Positions 21,118 through 32,260 of a stretch of 64,000 nucleotides of DNA are shown here, in pieces. Below the pieces are notes generated by a model that saw only the letters and a program-made list of their open reading frames with translations, did not search any database and was not told where the DNA came from. The DNA comes from Gossypium raimondii (Eukaryota; Streptophyta; Magnoliopsida; Malvales; Malvaceae): NCBI RefSeq assembly GCF_025698545.1, contig NC_068569.1, positions 7,998,001 through 8,062,000 of the forward strand. Direction: 5' to 3'. The translations under genes were made by a program, and so were the position numbers. Every line of letters starts with the position of its first letter. The first letter of the stretch is position 1.

Positions 21118-23926
21118 TGTAACAACTTAATTTTTAGTGGTGTCGGAAACAGTAATTCGAGATCACTAAATCCGACCAGTGAATTTTAAAATTTAATAAA
21201 TTAATAACTATGGGTTAAGTGTGAATTTAGAAGAATTTTTGAATTAGTGAATTTTGTGATTTAAAAAGAATTTAATAGGTAAATTGGGTCTAAAACGAGG
21301 TATCAAGACCTTGAATTCATAAGTCGAACCATAAATATTTTTATAAATATTTATGGAGTGTCATTGAGTTAGTATAAAAGTTTCATTATAAAATTTTAAC
21401 GTTTGGATGGTCAATTAACTAAAAAGGACTAAATTGAAAATAGTGTAAAATTTGTTAAATTGTGATTAAATAGCTTAAGTGACTAATAAGGAGGGATTTA
21501 AAAGGAAATTAGACCCAAATTATATTGGCTGGACGGTTTGGGCAAGAAAAATCAGCAAGAAAGTAAGGAAAAACAAGGGCAAAATTGGAAATTTTGCAAA
21601 TTAAATATATAAAACAAAGACAAAAGTAAAAAATCTAGAGATTTCTTCATAATTCATCATAAAAAATTCCATAGGAGTTCTGAAGCAAGCTGGTTTCTCA
21701 TATGTTTATACCATGTGAGTTCAATTCTTGCTTTTTCTTTGAAAATTTTTATGTTTTGTGACTTTTACAACTAGGTCCAACTATTGAATTCATTAGTTTT
21801 TGATTCCATGGATGATTTTGTAAGTCACCATGAATAATTTCTGGAATTTTATGATGAATTATCATATATTTTAAGCTTTAATTTCATTATATTATGATTT
21901 TATTAAGTGATTTTAGTAGAAAATGATTTTAGGACCTAATTGTGAAAAAGCTAGGAATTGGGGTTTTATACTGAAATTATGAATACCAAAGGCTGTATAA
22001 TAGCCTAAAATGATTAGATAAAATATTATTTGAGTAAAAAATTGTTCAATTGAAGTGTTAATTGAGTAGGGACTAAATTGTAAAAAATTATAAAGTTTGG
22101 GGGTAAATGTGTAATTTTGAAAATTGAAGGACATAAATTGCGAAGTGAATTAGTATTGAAATAGATGCTAATGAATGGAAAAAAAATTATATTATATATC
22201 GGGAATCCGAAGATAAACGTGGAAAAGAGAATATCAAACTAGTCTCTGAACTTTTACAACTCCTACAAATTGGCCCAGGTAAGTTCATACGGCTGAACTT
22301 TTATGATTAATTGTTAATGTGAGAATGATATATTGTATCAATCAGTATATTGTTGTTGAAATATGATTATGGTAAAAATGAGAAAAAAAATGAGATTATT
22401 AGTTCGAATTAAGGGATATGCAGGATTAAATACATACGTTCAGTAACCAGTGATGAATTGACGAATAAGTCCATGGTGGATCCATGGAAAAGTGTGGAAC
22501 GTAGGTATGGTATTTCAGTAAATAAAACTATACTGAGTTGTGAAAAGTAGGTATGATATTTCAATAAAGAAAACCATACTGAGTTGTGAGAAGTAGGTAT
22601 GGTATTTCAGTAACGAAAATCATACTGAGTTGTGAAAAGTAGTATGGTATTTCAGTGAAGAAAACCATACTGAGTTATAGCATTGTAAAAGATTCAAGCA
22701 AATCGTGGCACTGGGCAAACGATGTACTTAAATCCGTAAGACGATCCTCAATTTGACAAGTATTTGTAAGTGCAATTGAAGCTAAATGTTGGAAATAAGT
22801 TGATATCTGATATTGAGCTCGATTGAGTAAATTCATTGTTTGAGATTGTGGTTGGTAAGAAATCTTGAATTATACTTGTTTATTAATATTGTTAGTGAAA
22901 TCTTGATAAGATTTTATTATAAGCTTTCTGTAAGCTTACTCCTGTGTGTTTAATGTTCTTTGTAGATTGATGCGAAATCGGTGGATCGAATCAACACATC
23001 AGGGCACACTATCCATATTACTTCAGTAAACTTTATTGTTCATCAGAAGGTTTATATGACATGTATAGGGTTTAATTGAAAGGAAGTGAAGGTGTTATAA
23101 ACTTGGTTATTAACATTTTTTTTACAGTGGTTTTGGACAGTAGCAGTAGTTCAATTTTTAAAAATCACCAAAATAGAGGAAATTGAATTAGAACCTGAGT
23201 GAGATACGAAATTAAAGATAAAATAGTCTATTTTCACATGAAAGAAATAGAGTAAGCAACAAAGTTATATATTTTAGATATTTGAATTTTTGTGAGACAG
23301 AGTAAGAATGGTTTTTGAAGTCCCCTATTCTGACTTTAGAAAATCATTAAAATTTGTACAGAAATAATTATAAGTTATAATTTATATGAATAGATTCCTT
23401 AGTGAGTTTATTTTCAATAGAAACAAGCAAAAGCACTATATGAAATCTGTACAATGAGATAATTGATTTTTAGTGAACAGAGGTCAGAACCGTCGAATAG
23501 TGAAATATGAGAGAATTTAATGAATAAAATGTACTAATTGGCTAACCCAAAAATTATGGAAATTTTATGGTAAGAAGATATATGAGTCTAGTTTCAGGGA
23601 AAATTTATGGATCTAAATTTTGAGTTTCGTAACTCGATTTATAATTAAATTAGTGATAGTTATGCAGGTGGACAGTTTTATTGTGAATGGTGAAATAAAT
23701 TATTTTGATATGTATAAGTATTCGAAAAATTTTTAATGTTCCCAGTTTGGACCCGAATCATTTCCGTTGTATGTTTTAGGGTCTCGAATACTCTTTCTAG
23801 GGGCATATTGATTAAACGCGAGCGAATTAATTTTAAAAGTAAATTTTTATGCTCCGAACTGGTACGTTAAGTCAGGTAACGCCTCGTGCCCGACTCCGGC
23901 AAAGGTCTCGGGTAAGGGGTGTTACA
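21118..23926 (+). mobile_element. Solo LTR, second copy of the same broad family (2.8 kb)
   Basis: It starts TGTAACAACTTAATTT and ends GGTAACGCCTCGTGCCCG... GGGGTGTTACA. The flanks are ATATT on the left and AGATT on the right, a 4 of 5 match to a target duplication. Internal text near 23090-23640 aligns with 12120-12650 of the first solo LTR (for example TGGTTTTGGACAGTA). No coding domain is seen. A 46-47-bp minisatellite lies at 22500-22678. Confidence 0.75.
22500..22678. repeat. 46-47-bp minisatellite, four units, inside the LTR
   Basis: The repeated unit reads GGTATGGTATTTCAGTAA then AAACCATACTGAGTTGTG. GGTATGG and CCATACT in each unit are mutually complementary, so each unit can form a small hairpin. 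Confidence 0.85.
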
Positions 23927-24129
23927 AGATTTACACTACCAACCTAAGCACATATCATCTCTAAAGTCCAAAATCATATATCAAAAGATTTTGAAACTTT
24001 AAGAGTTGATGTGATTCTTGTGAAGCACTTCTCGTATCTTTAATATACTTTCTCGTACAATTAAAACTCAGTTTGTACTTTTACATCACCCTGTATTGCT
24101 CAACAATGATGACTTCTAATCATTATACC

Positions 24130-25310
24130 TGTAACACCCCTAACCCGAATTCGTTGCTAGAACAGGGTCACAGAGCATTACCAGAGTTTACAAATCAAAT
24201 AGACAGAAAATACAAACATTTCATATCATATAGCATTCATGTCAATAACCAATCAAAAACATTCTTATTGTCCCTTATACGAGCCCTCGGGGCCCAAAAT
24301 ACACATTAAAAACAAAATCGAGACTAGATCGGGTACTCAAAGAATTTTTCAAAAAGTATTGAATTTTTTTCAAAACTGCAGGGGACACACGACCGTGTGT
24401 CACACACGGCTGAGACACACGCCCATGGCTCTGCCCGTGTGCATGGAAATAGGCAATTTTACAAACCATAATTCTCACCCAATTTGGTTTCAACCTACAA
24501 TCAACATTGTATATATAAACAAATCATATTATAGTATCTAAAATCAATCCCTAACCAATACAATTATGTTTAACCATATAATCCATGTAACCAAGTAATC
24601 AACCAACTTTTATGTCTAATCGCATTAATACAAAACATGTAAATCATTTACTAAAACTTAACATTTGGTACCAGTTGTACCACTTATTCAATAGCATAAA
24701 ATACATATACACTTACTATAACATGGTACCAAATCACACCAAGTTATAAAACATACCTCATATGCATTTTCAACTACTATTTTATCTTTCATCTTTCTAC
24801 ACATCAACATTATAAGGCAAATTATGCACATACCAAAATACCAAAACACAAACCACATATATGACTAATCTCAACAACACATATAGACCAACATTGAGCC
24901 AAAATAACCTATACATGCCATTATAACCAAAATCAAAACATTCAAAAGTACCGATAGAACCGATGGATAGTGTGATATAGCTCAAACAAGTTTCCAACCC
25001 GATCGAGCTTCCGATAATCTGAAAAGTAAAAGAAAATAACTATGTAAGCAATAAATGCTTAGTAAGCTCGTGTAAACTTTAATCATATTATTTTATTTCA
25101 ATATCAAATTTATACATATCAAGAATAATTCAATATCGATACCGCAATACTTGTGTAGCTTTTAGTTCTACTCAATTTGACCTTTTAGTTCTTTTTTTTC
25201 TTTTTTCTTTTCACATACTTGAGTATCGTTTTCAACATTATCGAAATTAGCTCAGTTGAGAAAGCATTCCTGTTTATGAGTAAAACAAATCTCACCAGAG
25301 TCGAGAGATA
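24130..25310 (-). mobile_element. LTR in reverse orientation (3' end at 24130)
   Basis: The plus strand starts TGTAACACCCCTAACCCG, the reverse complement of an LTR end. On the minus strand near 24900-25030 it reads GATTATCGGAAGCT and TATAATGGCATGTATA, which also occur in the solo LTR near 13214 and 13308. The upstream boundary is unclear. A pyrimidine-rich stretch at 25190-25213 (purine-rich on the minus strand) could be a polypurine tract. Confidence 0.6.
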
Positions 25311-25393
25311 TCACACTATCACAGGTTATATAATGGCATGTATTTCCAAACTTCACATATGCTACGTTTGGCCCGAGAACTGACTAAACCGTA

Positions 25394-25405
25394 GCTCTGA
25401 TACCA
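25394..25405 (-). other. Retrotransposon primer binding site (initiator tRNA-Met type)
   Basis: On the minus strand the sequence reads TGGTATCAGAGC, the standard plant PBS complementary to the 3' end of initiator tRNA-Met. It lies five bases (TTTAG) after the LTR end GTTGTTACA at 25411. It shows that the LTR at 25411-29650 is a 5' LTR on the minus strand whose internal region is truncated. Confidence 0.85.
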
Positions 25406-26087
25406 CTAAATGTAACAACCCTTACCCGTATCCAACACCGAAATAGGGTGCGAGGCATTACCAAAACACATACACTTGTAAACGTATTTAACTGAGTTAT
25501 AAAATTTCATCTTAATTAAAACTTTCAAAATTATTAACATGCTTTTATAACTCTTCACAATATATCCTCAAAATATTATAATCTTAATAAATAGGGCCTA
25601 CGAGACCCGATACATACTCATGCAATTCAATGCTTCATTTCCATTTCATTCAATTCGCAATGTCTCATGCTCACAATTTAAATCATATCACTAGCAATTT
25701 CCATTTAATTCGCGTACAATTCAATGTCACTAAGTTTAACACTAATACGTATTTACCATTTAACTCAACGTTTATCGATTATACCATTCATTAGCACATT
25801 TATGAAATTCTCAATTTTGCAATGAAAATATCACTTTAGCTTAAATAACAACATCATCCTGGTATAAGCACACTACCACTTATCCATTTACTTTAATTCT
25901 TTTGGGCCCATTTGTCACTTTCATCCTTAATCAAATTAGGGAATGGTTATGGAAAATTGAGTACTTCACTTCCACTTTGCTACAGTATAACTATGGTCTT
26001 GCATATGATCACTTATCACTTTCCGAAGCCATAGCACTGCCACGGTCTTACATGGATCACATTTCTCACTTGTCACTTGTCCCTGAT

Positions 26088-26185
26088 CAGATAAGTGTAG
26101 CTAAAGCTACCACTTATCACTTGTTACTTGTCACTGATTAGATAAGTGTAGCTAAAGCTACCACTTATCACTTGTGACTGATTAG
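26088..26185. repeat. 51-bp tandem repeat containing a perfect short palindrome
   Basis: The stem GATAAGTG pairs with CACTTATC around TAGCTAAAGCTAC. The unit occurs twice, at about 26090 and 26141. Confidence 0.8.
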
Positions 26186-27254
26186 AAGTACTCAAATCCG
26201 ACGTTTCGCTCAATTTGATCATTTATTTGGTTTTTCGTACTGTTATTTTATTCTCAATCCATCAACAAATATATATCATCATATACTATATAATTTGTGA
26301 AATTAACATTTAATCATTAAATTTCAGCCATATGAATTTACTATTTCATTATCTTTCCACACTCGTGGCCAGCCATAGGGACAAAGAAAAGATTTGGTCA
26401 ATTGGCTAGGTAAAAATTTGGTGACTAAATTGATTTTTATCATAAAATAAAGAAAAGAGTGATATCATCTTTTCTTCTCCACCTTCACCACCGAAAATTA
26501 GCAGCAAAATAGGAGTTTGAGAGCTCAAAAATTTTAGCAAGCTTTTCTCCTTACAAGTAATTGTTTTGATGACCATTCTTTGATAATTTTTATACTTTTG
26601 GAACCCTTATAGCTTGAGCTAGCTAATGAGGGGACTATTTTGAAAAATGGTTGGAAGTATAGGGTTTTTCCATGTGAGGTTGCTGCATTTTTATGGAAGA
26701 AAATGAGTCTTAGTTGTTAAATAAACAACTTTTGTGAAAGGTGTGACCATGAAAACACCTAAAAGGATCATTTTGTAAAGGTTATAAAATAGGTATTAAA
26801 TATGTGAAATAAATGACATGTATGGACTTATATGAGTCTAGGGAATATCTGGCCAAGCTATAGTGTGGTCAAATTTGGAATATTTTGTATTTTGTGAAAT
26901 AGGGACTAAATTGTGAAAAATGTGAAATGTTAGGTGCAAAAGTGAAATTTACTTATTTATGAGTTTTTGACTGAATTGAATGTAATTATGTTTGAATGAG
27001 TTTAATTTGAATATGTTTAGATCAAGAATTAAAGAAATCAAACTTGGATCAGGGGAAAACAAAAGACGTCGATTAATCGTTCCGTTTCGGTTTATCGTTG
27101 TCCGAGGTAAGTTTATAAGCAAATAGATGATATAAATTCTAAATAAACATTAGTTATATATATGCTGAAATGAAAACATGCAAATATATATATGTAGCTG
27201 AATGTGTTTAAGTTCGAGTAACAGAAATAGACGTGGATGTGATTTACCGATATT

Positions 27255-27488
27255 TAGCACTAAGTGTGCGAGTATGGAATAGCTATGGCTATACGAATGG
27301 CACTAAGTGTGTGAAATTAAAATGACAATGTTGAATAAAGGGCACTAAGTGTGCGAAACAAAAATAACGATGTCGAATAACGGGCACTAAGTGTGCGATA
27401 CCAAGATCAATTTGGTTAAATAAGAGAGAGCACTAATTGTGCAACGTCATTATAGCTTCGACAAATTATTTAGCACAAATTGTGCGGA
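27255..27488. repeat. Minisatellite with the core GCACTAAGTGTGCG
   Basis: The core recurs about six times (near 27257, 27300, 27342, 27383, 27430 and 27471) with 41-47-bp spacing, degenerating to CACTAATTGTGC. The core is itself partly palindromic (GCAC...GTGC). Confidence 0.8.
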
Positions 27489-28272
27489 TCCAATGAATGA
27501 TGAATGTGACATATAAGTACATGATATTACAAGTATGTAATAGTTAAATAATATATGATATCAAGGAAAGTTGGTTATTTCATTTGTGATACAAATTAGA
27601 TGATGGAAATGAAAGTATGTGTGTGTGTATTAAAGACTATATTTGGCCAAATGGTAAGGGTATGTGATATCACAATTATGTTTTTTTTATGCTTATATAT
27701 ATATATATGAATATGAATTGAATAATTTGTTTATGTGATATTGAACTATTAAAAACATTGAATTGTTTATTTGCTTATGACTTACTAAGCTTTGATAGCT
27801 TACCGTGCATATGTGTTTGCCTCGATTTTATAGATTTTAGAAGTTAGTTGCGGGATCGGGGATCGTCAACGAAATCAATCACACTATCGTCCGTTATCAG
27901 TATCTATAAAAGTTAAAACTTAAACTTATGGCATGTATAGTCTATACTACTTTTTGGAATATATTTTGAATGATGTATATATATATATATAATGAGCCAT
28001 GCAAAAATGGCTTGTTTATTTTGATATGCATGGTTTCATGCTTGATTAAATAACATGGTTAATTGTTTGGATTGTGTTTCGAAAAAGGTTGAAATAGGGA
28101 AGTAAAGTGTTATGTATGTTTAGTGCTAATTAAGAATATGTTTAGTGTTATGTATGCCTAAATGCTAGTTAATACAAAGAAATTATGAAAGAGTAAAAAT
28201 TTTTTTGCAATGGAATAGTTTTTTTTTCTTGGACAGCAGCAGTGATGTGATTTTGAAAAATTCACCGAGCAT

Positions 28273-28330
28273 ATAAGTGCCTGATCAGTAAGAGTAACAG
28301 TAGTCGGCACATAAGTGCCTGATCAGTAAG
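28273..28330. repeat. 20-bp direct repeat
   Basis: ATAAGTGCCTGATCAGTAAG occurs at 28273-28292 and exactly again at 28311-28330. It lies at the border between plus-oriented and minus-oriented LTR text. Confidence 0.85.
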
Positions 28331-29252
28331 CCGGCAAAAACTCGTACTCTTCTAAATCCTATGGCATGCCAACTATATTCGACTAGTCCGACTAGTTAAT
28401 AGGATTTTTAATTCACTTTTCAGTATAATTTTCGTCTTATTTCAGTATTAATTATAATTCCTTATTTCAATCAGTTTCACAGTATTGCAGTAATTTGTTA
28501 CTTCAGTAATTTCACAGTTCAATGCATTACACATAACAATATTCAATAACTTCACAATTCAAGTCAGTACTCAGAACAATATTCAGTATTCCATAATTCT
28601 GTTTGAATTATAGTGATACAAACCAGAATTCTCTTCGGATTTAATCCTCGACAATCTTTTCTTTTCCTTTTTGGGCCGATGCTTCAAACTCGATATTAGC
28701 AACGAACAATTAAAATAATTTCACAATCATTAGCACAGCACAATTTAATTGCTGAAATTTTTATCTAACTTTTACTTTAATTTCAATTTAAACCTAACTA
28801 AACCTATATAATTTTCTTTCTCAATTCATACCTTTTTGCTACTCAATTTCTTGCCAGACTCACATTTAACCATCTAATTTTTATCATATTTTCATAATTT
28901 CGAATTTTTCCTCAATTTAGTCCATAAAACATGAAACTTATAGCTTACTTCACAATTTATTCTATCTCCCACTTCTAATTAGAAATTCTATTAATTCAAT
29001 CCCCAATTCACACTTTTATTCAATAAAATTTAATGTCTAAAAATCTAATATCTTCCAAAATTTCAGCACATACTTAATAGTATTTTGTTCTAGTTTCATA
29101 AAACTCAAAATTACAAGAAAATGACTTAATTTGACTTACCAATTTAAAATTGAACCTTGAAAACCCTAAATTTCTTCTTTTCTTTTCTTTCTTTCTTTCT
29201 CCCTGTTTCTTCTTTGTTTCATTTTAATTTCATTATGTTTCTTTACCTATTT

Positions 29253-29319
29253 ATATAATATAATATAATATAATATAATATAATATAATATAATATAATA
29301 TAATATAATATAATATAAT
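29253..29319. repeat. (TAATA)n microsatellite
   Basis: About thirteen pentanucleotide repeats, TATAATATAATATAA-like, within LTR sequence. Confidence 0.9.
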
Positions 29320-29650
29320 CTTATTTATTAAGTAAACATATATATTTTAATCATAAAAATCTTTGATATTTATTTTTTATACGTATACCACCTCAACTAT
29401 AAAGAATGGTATAATTTCCTTTTTAGTCACTTTAGCTTTTATTTTAATATATAATTAGACTTTCACTCTTTATTCAATATGATCCTTTGTCCTAATTACT
29501 TTAAATTATACTAAATTCACTAAATAAAAATTCAATTAAACACACTATTAGACTCATAATTACTCCTAATAATTATTTACTAACTCGGTTTACTAAGACG
29601 GGGGCCCGATAACACACTTTTTCGGTGCCCACGAATTTTGGGTCGTTACA

Positions 29651-32260
29651 ATAAGTCATTTCATAAGAAATTTTATAAATTAAACCTTACCACTCTTTCA
29701 TGAGCACTAGCATATTTTCATTTGAGTACTTACCATTTCAATGCATCATATAAATAAACATATTATCATTCAACCAATAGCTTGGCACTTGCCTAAGCAT
29801 CAAACAACAACACTTGTTAGTGTACTTAAAACATATTTCATACAAATTCAACATTGATAAACTTATTTCTCAACATGTCACACTTGAGTTTATTACTCGT
29901 CTCAACTTACATAATTTCCATGTATCAACATATCAAAGTTATTCATATATGTACATGTCATGATACATATCATTTTCTTATCGTTTCTTCATATACATAT
30001 ATCATCCGATTCATTATATCAATATATCATGTACCATCATTTTTCATAAATTTCATATATATGTATACCTGTATTAGTTTGTATCGAACTCATATCGTCA
30101 CTTAACAGAACATTTCCCGTTGAACCATTTAGAATATTGTTGGATAACTTTCAAATTAATTAAATAAATCACTTTACCAAGACTTTCCCAAATCGAAGAA
30201 CGACTTACGTATAAGAGTACATCGTTAACGGAAGCTCATAAGAGCTGGGCCTTCCAAATACGCCAATAGAAGCTCGAAAGCTGAACAGAAGCTCATAAGA
30301 GTTGAACAGAAGCTCGTAAGAGTTTAAAAGAAGCTCGTAAGAGCTGAGCAGAAGCTCGAAAGAGCTAAACCGAAAGTAAAACATGAGAGTTCGCAACAAA
30401 TGTTGAACCCCGATTTACTTGGGCAATTTGTCGATATCTTCCTTCAATAGCGTCATACGCCAAATAACGAATGTACCCAGATCCCGTGTTCCATTCAACC
30501 CGAATATTCAATTCAATATTATAATTCCAACAATAATTCATTTTCAACAATAAAATAACTGCATAATACCATTCATCAAATTAATACAAATATTAATTTT
30601 TAACCGTACGAACTTACCTAGATAAATTACAGAAATACAAAGATTCAGGGATATTTTAGTAATTTTTTATTTTCCTCGATTTTCCACTCGATCTTGATAT
30701 GAAGTAAAAATATTAAAAACTAGCTTGAGCTCTCTCCCTTGTCTGTTTCTTTTAAAAAAATCATATTTAACTCGTAAATATTAAATAATAAAATTTACGA
30801 GCTTACTCACTGGATTTGGTGGCCTCAAACCACTGTTTCCGATACCACTGAAAATCGGGTTGTTACTATACTGATGACCCTATGGTATACAACTATACCC
30901 AACTCTGCCCGAGACACTTTATAGGGTAACAATGAATCAATACACACCATAATCACATAACATAGGTTATATCATGCTCGTTTTTAACTATATTCAATTC
31001 AATTCTCGACACTTGATATCATCATGTATAAACCGAGACATGCATTACTAATACGCTTACCTTGGTAGGTAGTTTTGCAACAATCGTATATGTATGTATA
31101 CATATGTTTATGTGTTAATGTATTGAACTCGAATCATAAAAATACATATCAAATTTTTTCGTTAATTGTTTACAACTCTCGTTTTTCTTTTCTCTTGAGA
31201 CAACCCAATGTCGTATTTAGCTACGTTCGATAATTCAATCATAAAAACGATATTAGTTCATATTCAAATCATATTCAACACATAATCACATATGTTACTT
31301 TTATTCATTTTAGCCTCTATACTCGAGGTACACACATTTTTCCATATCTAACATCCAATTAAAATTCGATTTCACATCTTTTCATGAGAGACCTCATACT
31401 TTCTATATATACTATTATTTCATAATAATTTTTAATTTATTCAATTTAATCTCTAATGTCTTAAAATCTTTCAACAAGTTTAACTTAATCCTTAACATAA
31501 TTTAAGTTCACTATCTAATAATCTCTTCAATTTCATTCTAATGGTTACTTGTTAAAATTTAACAATTCAAGAAATTGATACATGGATTAGCTAAATCAAA
31601 CTTCCATGATCAAGGATCTATAAAAATTTCAAAGAAATTGGTCATTTACCTTAGCTAATGTTGAACCTAAAATTGAAATGGAGACAGTTTTCTTCTTTAG
31701 CTTGGACGGTTGGAAGGAAGAAAATGATATATTTTCACATTTCATTCCACTAATTTTTCTATTTACATTATAATTAAGAGAATTGATTAACTTAATTAAT
31801 CATAGTTTATTCTTTAATTAATCATCTTTATAATTCTTAATTGCAATTCCATCCACTAATTGACTTTCATAATCATTTCCCAATAGCTCATAAAAGAAAA
31901 ATAGTTTAATAACCATTTTGGCCCTTTGAATAATTGTTAACTAAGCCCTCAAGCATTTACTAAATTAAAACTTAATAGCGAATGGACTTTTACAATTTAG
32001 TCATTGAGCTTTAATTAACGATTTTCTCGATTAAATTACTTAAACGATCATCAATATATTTTCATATGAACTTCGTTCATCTTCCTATTTTATCTTTACG
32101 GGCTCGGTTTACGAAAATGAGATTCCAAAATCGCATTTTTTGGTCCCTATACTACAATTTTTCATTGTTTCAATTTTCTTCTCACTCTAACAAAGCCTTA
32201 AAGTCTTGACATTCTCGTTTATATAAATATATTATTCTAATAAAAGCCCTTCTATTATGT
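29651..32260 (-). mobile_element. LTR fragments in reverse orientation
   Basis: Near 30873 the minus strand reads GTAACAACCCGATTTTC followed by AGTGGTATCGGAAACAG, matching the start of the LTR at 21118. Around 32098-32150 the minus strand reads ACCGAGCCCG after CATTTTCGTAA, another LTR-start-like phrase. The order suggests at least two truncated minus-oriented LTRs. Boundaries are not resolvable by eye. Confidence 0.5.
30230..30366. repeat. About 21-bp minisatellite in an LTR fragment
   Basis: GAAGCTC recurs at 30231, 30269, 30288, 30309, 30330 and 30351; the last five are spaced 19-21 bp with the unit GAAGCTCGTAAGAGTTGAAC. The reverse strand stays open and encodes a periodic SSYELLLNSYELL-like peptide, which is most likely a repeat artefact. 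Confidence 0.85.

Larger units (their letters stand above)
25411..29650 (-). mobile_element. 5' LTR of a truncated retrotransposon, with a nested LTR fragment
   Basis: The minus-strand LTR begins at 29650 with TGTAACGACCCAAAATTC and ends at 25411 with GGGTTGTTACA next to a PBS. The 4.2-kb length is explained by plus-oriented LTR text at about 26340-28265 inside it (CGAGGTAAGTTTATAAGC near 27103; CTTACTAAGCTTTGATAG near 27781). The flanks of the outer element (CTAAA on the PBS side, ATAAG at the other end) do not form a target duplication, as expected if one LTR and the interior are lost. No gag or pol frame is visible. Confidence 0.65.

Noticed and set aside
27255-27488. Regularly spaced repeats considered as a CRISPR-like array
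   Set aside because: This is plant nuclear DNA; the repeats are short, degenerate, without unique spacers, and sit in an LTR.
29854-30105. 83-aa plus-strand frame rich in Ile, Tyr and His
   Set aside because: It lies in AT-rich LTR debris, is low complexity and has no recognisable domain.
30205-30399. Open frame with a periodic SSYELLLNSYELL peptide
   Set aside because: It is produced by a 21-bp minisatellite whose length is a multiple of three, inside an LTR fragment.
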